From: Bacteroidota bacterium | GTDB lineage: Bacteria > Bacteroidota > Bacteroidia > Chitinophagales > Chitinophagaceae | Direction of reading: 5' to 3' | NCBI GenBank assembly: GCA_023436685.1 | Contig: JAEZIL010000090.1 | Span: 1 to 10,951 of the forward strand | Length of the DNA stretch: 10,951 nucleotides | Shown here: piece by piece, positions 6,386 through 10,951 of the stretch | Position numbering within the stretch: position 1 is the stretch's first letter | Layout of the letters: each line of letters begins with the position of its first letter | The notes under the pieces: generated by a model | The model's input: the letters and a program-made list of their open reading frames with translations, nothing else | Databases searched by the model: none | Told to the model about the DNA's origin: nothing | Position numbers and translations under genes: made by a program

Positions 6386-7747
6386 CTATTCTTTGTCTTT
6401 ATTGTATTCTTCCGATGGCACCAGGTAAGGATCCATATTTTCCTCATGTTTAAGTTTGCCAAATACTTTCCAGTAATATGCCTTTGTCATCCTGTCGCCA
6501 TGTATAAGCCTGATGGAGAATTGATATGTTTGGAAAATATTTAATACTATGAAAAATAATAGAATTAAACCCAATCCCGACTTAAGAATAGTTGATTTAT
6601 TGCTTTTGTATATATAGCTAAGGGCTGCGGCCAATGGCAATATCAATATTGCATATGTTTCAACTAATGGCCGGCAGCCAAAACTCCAGCCGTACCACCA
6701 TTGCTTCCAGCTAAAAGTTATGTATACCATTATAGCAAAGAAACTTATTAAAGTGAGTCTATACTTTTTGTCTACTACGAAAAGCCCAAGTACTCCAACT
6801 AGTGCCATTGGGGTATACACAAACCAGCCTTTTTGATAGCTGAATAAACCTTTTAAGACTTTTGAATAGGGCAGGTTAAAACCTTCTCCTTCATATGAAT
6901 AATGTATCCAATGGCCGGTTATATATTTCCAATAACACAACTGAACGAATATCAGTGCCATAAAAATTACTAATGATATTGAGATAGGTGCCACCCTGGC
7001 TGCCCAAAACTGTAACCTTTGCCGGAATGTGTTCACATTGTATACGCCCCAAAGTAAGGGTATGATACCAACCACTATATTTACCGGACGTGTCAATATA
7101 ACCAGGGCTAATACTACAGCGAGCCAATAAACATATTTGTGTTTGCCATTTTCATACCATCTTACTGATAAATACAAGGTTGCTGCTAGCAAGAAGAAAG
7201 AAATAGGGTGGCTCATACCCTGATCGAAAACCGTATAGTAATATAGGTTTGTACCAAAAGCAATACATAGCAATGCTATACAAACAATTCCATCATCAAA
7301 GTGTCTTTTCAGTATGTTTCTGCATAGTAACAAACCAAACATCGCCCAGAATATATTGCTAAAGGCTAATCCTATTTGATAAGGAAAGCTGAACCCGTCT
7401 GCAGGATAATGGGGCAAAATATTGGTACAGGCATGTGCAATAAAAAAGAAAGGTGATTCCATGATTGCAGTACCTACAGTGTATTTGTCTAATACACGTC
7501 CGTTCGGCTGTTTATAACCGGGAGGGACTGAGACATCATGGCCTGTGAATAAATATTCCTTGTTCATTTTCTCGTAAAACGATAAATGTCCCAGATCGTG
7601 ATAGATAAATACAGCGGGCAAATAAATGTAATAGGTTGACTTATCCCACTGGAAAGCTACATGCCCATCTCTCCAGTCGTGCAACCTGTTGAAGAAGATA
7701 TAAATATATAACAAGGCAATAAGGAGAATAGCCAGTTTCGACTTCAT
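6386..7747 (-). CDS. Polytopic membrane protein, GT-C glycosyltransferase-like
   Basis: A 453-residue protein with about ten to twelve hydrophobic segments (roughly 4-20, 95-112, 125-145, 152-172, 180-196, 206-235, 253-272, 306-325, 331-346, 363-380, 388-405). The layout suits the GT-C fold: a first transmembrane helix, then a large first loop with an acidic residue near its start (D35 in FQWDKSTYYIYLP), then many helices. The pattern KQWWYGWSFGCRPLVETYAILILP (347-370 in part) resembles the Trp/Gly/Arg motif of Bacteroidota polyprenyl-sugar-dependent mannosyltransferase-like proteins. If so, it moves a sugar from a lipid carrier on the outer face of the inner membrane, but donor and acceptor are unknown. 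No signal peptide other than the first helix. It precedes prs with 63 bases between and no terminator. The functional call is tentative; the membrane topology is clear. Confidence 0.75.
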   Translation of the reverse strand: MKSKLAILLIALLYIYIFFNRLHDWRDGHVAFQWDKSTYYIYLPAVFIYHDLGHLSFYEKMNKEYLFTGHDVSVPPGYKQPNGRVLDKYTVGTAIMESPFFFIAHACTNILPHYPADGFSFPYQIGLAFSNIFWAMFGLLLCRNILKRHFDDGIVCIALLCIAFGTNLYYYTVFDQGMSHPISFFLLAATLYLSVRWYENGKHKYVYWLAVVLALVILTRPVNIVVGIIPLLWGVYNVNTFRQRLQFWAARVAPISISLVIFMALIFVQLCYWKYITGHWIHYSYEGEGFNLPYSKVLKGLFSYQKGWFVYTPMALVGVLGLFVVDKKYRLTLISFFAIMVYITFSWKQWWYGWSFGCRPLVETYAILILPLAAALSYIYKSNKSTILKSGLGLILLFFIVLNIFQTYQFSIRLIHGDRMTKAYYWKVFGKLKHEENMDPYLVPSEEYNKDKE

Positions 7748-7772
7748 AGCACAAAATAATCAACTCGTCATA

Positions 7773-7800
7773 TTTCAAGGTAGGCTTTTAACTATCTTTG
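7773..7800 (+). promoter_or_regulatory. Candidate promoter of the OsmC gene
   Basis: TATCTTTG (7793-7800) is a perfect -7 box (TAnnTTTG). The best -33 candidate is TTTC at 7773-7776, 16 bases upstream, slightly short. Start point near 7806, giving about a 20-base leader before the ATG at 7826. Confidence 0.55.
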
Positions 7801-7825
7801 GCGTCAACTATAAAATTGAATATCT

Positions 7826-8236
7826 ATGAAACGCAACGCAACCGCTGTATGGAATGGTTCAGGTAAAGAAGGTAAAGGCCATTTGAGCACACAAAGCACT
7901 GTACTTAATAGCACACAATATTCTTATGGCAGCCGTTTTGAAGAAGGTGTTGGTACAAACCCCGAAGAGCTGATGGCAGCTGCACACGCTGGCTGCTTTA
8001 CTATGAAACTTTCGTTCGTATTAGGTGCAGCAGGCTTCACCCCCGATGAGATCAATACTACTTGCACTATCACACTCGATAACGGTGCTATTACTAAAAG
8101 CGAACTGGTTGTAAAAGCTAAAGTGCCTGGTATTGATGCTGCTAAATTTGCCGAGTGTGCCGAGGATGCCAAAACAAATTGCCCGGTATCCAAAGCATAT
8201 AATATGGAAATAACAATGGACGCATCTCTGGTGTAA
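7826..8236 (+). CDS. osmC: OsmC-family peroxiredoxin
   Basis: Thiol-dependent reduction of organic hydroperoxides in the cytoplasm. 136 residues, the normal size. The two redox cysteines are C57 (HAGCFTMKLS) and C119 (TNCPVSKAY), with R37 and E47 (TNPEEL) as partners of the peroxidatic Cys. The HAGCFTM pattern fits the OsmC branch rather than Ohr. The C-terminus, ITMDASLV, is complete. A single-gene unit: own promoter upstream, strong terminator downstream, divergent from the membrane protein gene. The start is firm (family N-terminus MKRNATAVWNG). Confidence 0.93.
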   Translation: MKRNATAVWNGSGKEGKGHLSTQSTVLNSTQYSYGSRFEEGVGTNPEELMAAAHAGCFTMKLSFVLGAAGFTPDEINTTCTITLDNGAITKSELVVKAKVPGIDAAKFAECAEDAKTNCPVSKAYNMEITMDASLV

Positions 8237-8260
8237 AGAGAAATGTATTTTACATGCTAG

Positions 8261-8290
8261 AACCTACTGGAAACAGTAGGTTTTTTCTTT
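8261..8290 (+). terminator. Intrinsic terminator of osmC
   Basis: Perfect 9-bp stem AACCTACTG (8261-8269) with CAGTAGGTT (8274-8282), GAAA tetraloop, followed by a T-rich tract (8281-8290) with one C. It begins 24 bases after the osmC stop. Confidence 0.92.
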
Positions 8291-8511
8291 TGCTAAAGAT
8301 GATTATGATCATTAAAGTTAACATGGTGTATTTTTTAGCATATATATCATTTCGTGTTTCAACACTTTCCTTCACTGGATTAGTTCTACTGATGAAAGTC
8401 ATCTTTTATTAGCTCTCTGCACATATGATATTTGATCTATCAAAGGGAAATTACCTCATTGATGTTTCACTATTTAAATTGACGATGATGAGCTACAAGA
8501 CATTTGCCAGC

Positions 8512-9105
8512 ATGAATATAGCCCTTATAGGCAACGGTATAGAAAGCCTGGCCAGGAAGTTTGCCAAAGTGGGCCATAAGGTTTTCATAGGCAGCGAATA
8601 TGAGTATATTCAACCTTTGGTAACTACACTACCTCACAGCATTCAGTATACCACAATAGGCGCTGCTGCATTGGCTGCCGATGTAATAATGATTGCCACT
8701 GCTTCGGATGAAGTAAGACATGTAGCCTATGAGTTAGGAGACGTTCGTAAAAAGGTTATTATCGATCTTACATCACTTATAGAAGGCAAACCGCAACCAA
8801 CAGCGGCAGCTATCCGGTCTATAACATCGTCTCAACATGTTATTAAATGCTTTCTTCCGTCGGGCTACGAAGAGTTGCTGATTCCAAACATTAATGAATT
8901 AGGCGTTGATATGTTCATTGCCGGTACCAGCAAAAAAGCAAAGGCATTAGCCGCTATAATGGTGAAAGACCTGGGTTATAAGAACCATTATGATATCGGT
9001 GGTAATGGCGCTATTAACATTCTGGATGAAATGGCATTACATGCTTCAAAATATAAATCGGTTCAGCCGGTTCTTGTACCTGTACCTGTAAGAACTAAAA
9101 AATAG
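8512..9105 (+). CDS. Small Rossmann protein, F420_oxidored-type NAD(P)-binding
   Basis: A 197-residue protein from the ATG at 8512. It opens with beta-1 MNIALIGNGIESLARKF, where the nucleotide loop reads GNGIES (7-12) instead of GxGxxG/A. Then come VGHKVFIGS (20-28), AADVIMIATASDEV and KKVIIDLTSLIEG, and the C-terminal part VIKCFLPSGYEEL and VDMFIAGTSKKAKAL, all matching the order of NADPH-dependent F420 reductase-like proteins. In Bacteroidota, which generally lack F420, such proteins are oxidoreductases of unknown substrate. After the IGS motif stands E29 instead of the Arg that binds the NADP 2'-phosphate, so NAD or no cofactor is possible. The frame is open to an ATG at 8425, with other ATGs at 8485 and 8488; the extra 29 residues do not look like part of the fold, so 8512 is preferred but not proven. 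Stand-alone gene between two terminators. Confidence 0.8.
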   Translation: MNIALIGNGIESLARKFAKVGHKVFIGSEYEYIQPLVTTLPHSIQYTTIGAAALAADVIMIATASDEVRHVAYELGDVRKKVIIDLTSLIEGKPQPTAAAIRSITSSQHVIKCFLPSGYEELLIPNINELGVDMFIAGTSKKAKALAAIMVKDLGYKNHYDIGGNGAINILDEMALHASKYKSVQPVLVPVPVRTKK

Positions 9106-9109
9106 TTTG

Positions 9110-9832
9110 TTATAATCCGCTGGCTAAAATATCGGCGATATGAATGGTTTGCATAGGCAAACCATTTTTGTTTATATACCCTTGTATATGCATCATGCAC
9201 GATACATCTGTTGATATCATGTAAGTTGCCCCGGTATCCATAGCACTCTTTACTTTTGTTTGCGCCATACCTAGCGATATAGGTTCGTACTTTACGGCAA
9301 ACGTGCCTCCAAATCCACAGCATGTTTCGCATTCGCCCATTTCCACAAGTTCAAGTCCTTTTACATTGTTTAATAGCTTCCTGGGCCCTTGTTTTATACC
9401 ACATTCGCGTAGTGCTCCGCATGCATCGTGGTATGTTGCCTTGCCTTCAAATGTTGCGCCTATATCTTCCACCTTCAATACTTCGGTAAGAAATTCAGTA
9501 AACTCATACATCTTGCCGCGCACTTTATCACTTAGCTGCTTGTCAGGGCTATTTTCCAGCATTTGGTTGTAGTAGTTGCGTACAAATCCCGTGCATGAGC
9601 CGCTGGGCCCCACAATATATCCCTCTCCGTCAAAATCGTGCAAAAACTTTTGTGCTACAGCCTTCGAATCGTTTTGGTAGCCTGCATTGAAAGCTGGTTG
9701 TCCGCAACAGGTTTGTTTGGTGTTATAAGTAATCTTGCATCCCAGCTTTTCTAATACCTTCACCATATTTATACCTGTTTCAGGGTATAGCTGGTCTACA
9801 AAACAAGGAATGAATAGCTGTACATTATGCAT
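9110..9832 (-). CDS. lutA: LutA/YkgE-like Fe-S oxidoreductase subunit
   Basis: 240 residues, the size of LutA. Two CCG (cysteine-rich) domains bind iron-sulfur clusters. The first has C10, C42-C43-G (QTCCGQPAFNAG) and C80 (GPSGSC). The second has C138 (HDACG), C171-C172-G (CCGFGGTFAVK) and C212 (DVSCMMH). In LutABC the complex oxidises L-lactate to pyruvate. Here no lutB or lutC is in the window; the gene follows ribH after 9 intervening bases and must be on its message. It may work with a LutB/LutC pair elsewhere or with another dehydrogenase, so lactate oxidation is unproven. It has an unusually good Shine-Dalgarno site. It converges on the preceding plus-strand gene with 4 bases between stop codons. 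Confidence 0.9.
   Translation of the reverse strand: MHNVQLFIPCFVDQLYPETGINMVKVLEKLGCKITYNTKQTCCGQPAFNAGYQNDSKAVAQKFLHDFDGEGYIVGPSGSCTGFVRNYYNQMLENSPDKQLSDKVRGKMYEFTEFLTEVLKVEDIGATFEGKATYHDACGALRECGIKQGPRKLLNNVKGLELVEMGECETCCGFGGTFAVKYEPISLGMAQTKVKSAMDTGATYMISTDVSCMMHIQGYINKNGLPMQTIHIADILASGL
9143..9173 (+). terminator. Intrinsic terminator of the 8512-9105 gene, inside lutA
   Basis: Perfect 10-bp stem (AATGGTTTGC at 9143-9152 with GCAAACCATT at 9157-9166), ATAG loop, then TTTTT (9165-9169), G and TTT on the plus strand. It starts 37 bases past the stop of the plus-strand gene but lies within the last codons of the minus-strand lutA-like gene. The minus-strand side has no U-tract after the stem, so it acts only in the plus direction. 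Confidence 0.8.
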
Positions 9833-9835
9833 GGG

Positions 9836-9841
9836 CTCCTC
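9836..9841 (-). promoter_or_regulatory. Shine-Dalgarno site of the lutA-like gene
   Basis: The minus strand reads GAGGAG with 3 bases (CCC) before the ATG at 9832. Almost no other gene here has a recognisable ribosome binding site, as is normal in Bacteroidota, so this one stands out. It falls just after the ribH stop and fixes the lutA start. Confidence 0.6.
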
Positions 9842-9842
9842 T

Positions 9843-10349
9843 TTATTTAGCGTATAGTGTTCTGGAATTATGTATCATCTTTAATGCTGTAACGGCGGCC
9901 TCTTCGCCTTTGTGGCCATGGCTTCCTCCCAGCCGTTCCCAGGCCTGTGCTTCATTATCCAGTGTCAGCACTCCAAAGATCACAGGGATAGGCAAGGTAA
10001 GGTTAAGCTGCGTAATTCCTTCCGTCACTGCTTTGCACACATAGTCGAAGTGGGGGGTGCCACCGCGAATAACTGTGCCAAATGCTATTATGGCTTCCGG
10101 TGCATCTTCCCTGCCCATACTTCTATCCCATATTTGCTTGCAGGCAAAGGGCAGCTCAAAACTACCGGGTACAGCTAACTTGTGAGTAATTATACTGCCA
10201 AATTGTTTAGCGATAGCTTCTGCGCCGTTCATTAGTTCGCCAACTATTTTATCGTTCCATTCAGTGTAAACAATAGCTAGTTTAGGCTTACTAAGACTTT
10301 GTAATGCACTAGTATCGGCTAATGAGGCGCTATGTTGTGAATTTGCCAT
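9843..10349 (-). CDS. ribH: 6,7-dimethyl-8-ribityllumazine synthase
   Basis: Penultimate step of riboflavin synthesis: condenses the ribityl-aminouracil with 3,4-dihydroxybutanone 4-phosphate, usually as an icosahedral 60-mer or pentamers. 168 residues. Visible motifs: W31 in YTEWN (substrate ring stacking), AVPGSFELP (59-67), GTVIRGGTPHFDYV (91-104, with catalytic H100), FGVLT (125-129), R139 and GHKGEEAA (145-152) for phosphate binding. The first 20 residues form a Ser/Ala-rich extension before the core. The ATG at 10349 follows the TPR gene in a known Bacteroidota order. A hairpin lies 10 bases upstream. No other rib genes are in the window. Confidence 0.96.
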   Translation of the reverse strand: MANSQHSASLADTSALQSLSKPKLAIVYTEWNDKIVGELMNGAEAIAKQFGSIITHKLAVPGSFELPFACKQIWDRSMGREDAPEAIIAFGTVIRGGTPHFDYVCKAVTEGITQLNLTLPIPVIFGVLTLDNEAQAWERLGGSHGHKGEEAAVTALKMIHNSRTLYAK

Positions 10350-10355
10350 AAGATG

Positions 10356-10388
10356 AAAACTCCCTGTTGCCTTTAAGGAAACAGGGAG
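10356..10388 (-). terminator. Terminator-like hairpin in the ribH leader
   Basis: 9-bp stem CTCCCTGTT (minus 10388-10380) with AACAGGGAG (10368-10360), plus an inner CC/GG pair around a TTAAA loop, then TTTT (10359-10356) on the minus strand. It ends 10 bases before the ribH ATG, so ribH must be transcribed through it. It could end or attenuate the TPR transcript. The U-tract is short, so termination would be partial. Confidence 0.6.
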
Positions 10389-10420
10389 GTGTATGTTTTA
10401 TATAACTTTTAAGCCCTGCT

Positions 10421-10951
10421 TTAGTCTAAAACACCCAGGCGTGCCAGGTATTTATCCATATCTCTGGCTTGCACGCTTTGAGGAAACTCGTCGCGAACAC
10501 GGATATATGCTTTCTTAGCTTCTTCAGGCTGATTGTTTCTTTCGTAAGCCATGCCTGCACGTGATAGGTACATTGGTGTAAGTACCATATCATTTTTATC
10601 GGCAGCCGCCTTGTTATAGAACTCAATACCTTTTTTAGTATTGCCGCTTTCCATATATGCATCGCCCAAAGCGCCATATGCTGCTTTTTCAGCTATTGTG
10701 CCTTTACCGTTAAAATCTTCCAGGTGCTTAATGGCATTCTTAAAATCTCCCAGTTTCAAATAACATATACCTGCGTAGTAATGGCAAAGGTTGGCAGTAG
10801 GTGTACCACTATATTTTTTCATCACCTTAAGGAAGCCGGGATGTTGGCCATCTCCGTTCAAGGCTTTGTTTAGCGAATCGGCCTCAAAATAATGCTGGGC
10901 ATCAACAACGGCATTGGCAGCTTTTGTTTCCTGAGGTGCTTTATATAGTTT
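10421..10951 (-). CDS. Tetratricopeptide repeat protein (partial, N-terminus outside window)
   Basis: 176 C-terminal residues are visible; the frame is open to the window edge, so the start is not here. The TTG at 10861 is an internal Leu, not a start. Three TPR-like helical pairs are seen: NLCHYYAGICYLKLGDFKNAI (about 54-81 of the visible part), AAYGALGDAYMESGNTKKGIE (about 90-119) and YLSRAGMAYERNNQPEEAKKAY (about 128-160). The protein ends YLARLGVLD. The segment before the repeats (QHYFEADSLNKALNGDG) resembles the Bacteroidota TPR protein commonly encoded just before ribH, which has an N-terminal membrane anchor in the homologs I know. Its function is unknown; TPRs mediate protein contacts. 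Confidence 0.88.
   Translation of the reverse strand, partial: KLYKAPQETKAANAVVDAQHYFEADSLNKALNGDGQHPGFLKVMKKYSGTPTANLCHYYAGICYLKLGDFKNAIKHLEDFNGKGTIAEKAAYGALGDAYMESGNTKKGIEFYNKAAADKNDMVLTPMYLSRAGMAYERNNQPEEAKKAYIRVRDEFPQSVQARDMDKYLARLGVLD

Noticed and set aside
7748..7825. Promoter for the membrane protein gene on the minus strand
   Set aside because: The best -7 match (TACCTTGA) misses two consensus bases and its TTG lies 22 bases upstream; not good enough to call.
8391..8407. Small hairpin GATGA/TCATC followed by TTTT as a terminator
   Set aside because: Five AT-rich pairs with a 3-base loop are too weak, and osmC already has a strong terminator at 8261.
9070..9095. GTTCTT/AAGAAC inverted repeat with tandem GTACCT near the end of the 8512-9105 gene
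   Set aside because: No T-run follows in either direction, and the repeat is explained by the Val-Pro-Val-Pro codons; not a terminator or mobile-element end.
1..10951. CRISPR array, insertion sequence, prophage or defence island
   Set aside because: No regularly spaced repeats, transposase, integrase, target duplications or nuclease genes were seen; the content is housekeeping plus a light-sensing pair.

Overview
This window looks like ordinary chromosomal DNA from a Bacteroidota bacterium, probably of the Chitinophagia/Chitinophagales type. The phylum call rests on several signals: Bacteroidota-style promoters (TTTG, then about 18-19 bases, then TAnnTTTG), a near-absence of Shine-Dalgarno sequences, the TPR-ribH gene order, and the character of the proteins. 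The order and class are inference. Eleven protein genes are supported, one of them cut by the right edge. I see no rRNA, tRNA, CRISPR array, insertion sequence or phage gene.

Layout. (1) Positions 81-2172, minus strand: a two-gene light-sensing operon. A biliverdin-producing heme oxygenase (bphO) overlaps a bacteriophytochrome (bphP) that has a complete PAS-GAF-PHY photosensory core but stops at the end of PHY with no histidine kinase or other output domain. (2) Positions 2233-3398, minus: an SPFH/Band-7 membrane protein followed 6 bases later by a small Arc-like ribbon-helix-helix protein, closed by a strong terminator. The SPFH promoter has a good consensus, and its -7 box and start-site region are covered by inverted repeats built on TTTGATAT, a likely operator. 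(3) Positions 3421-4622, plus: holB, the clamp-loader delta' subunit, possibly read from a leaderless message; its terminator is shared, in both directions, with rplY. (4) Positions 4642-7747, minus: a GT-C-like polytopic membrane protein, then prs (PRPP synthetase) with a textbook promoter, then rplY (ribosomal protein L25, long form) behind a structured leader.

(5) Positions 7773-8286, plus: an OsmC peroxiredoxin with its own promoter and a GAAA-loop terminator. (6) Positions 8512-9173, plus: a small Rossmann protein of the F420_oxidored family; its terminator lies inside the 3' coding part of the convergent lutA-like gene. (7) Positions 9110-10951, minus: a TPR protein (partial), ribH (lumazine synthase) and an orphan LutA-like iron-sulfur protein. 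A terminator-like hairpin sits 10 bases before the ribH start codon.

How they work together: bphO supplies the chromophore bphP needs. prs makes PRPP for nucleotide synthesis, and ribH makes the riboflavin precursor. holB and rplY are replication and translation housekeeping genes. The least ordinary items are the output-less phytochrome, the SPFH-RHH module with its candidate self-regulation, the antisense-embedded terminator in lutA, and the ribH leader hairpin. I found no clearly new defence or mobile system.
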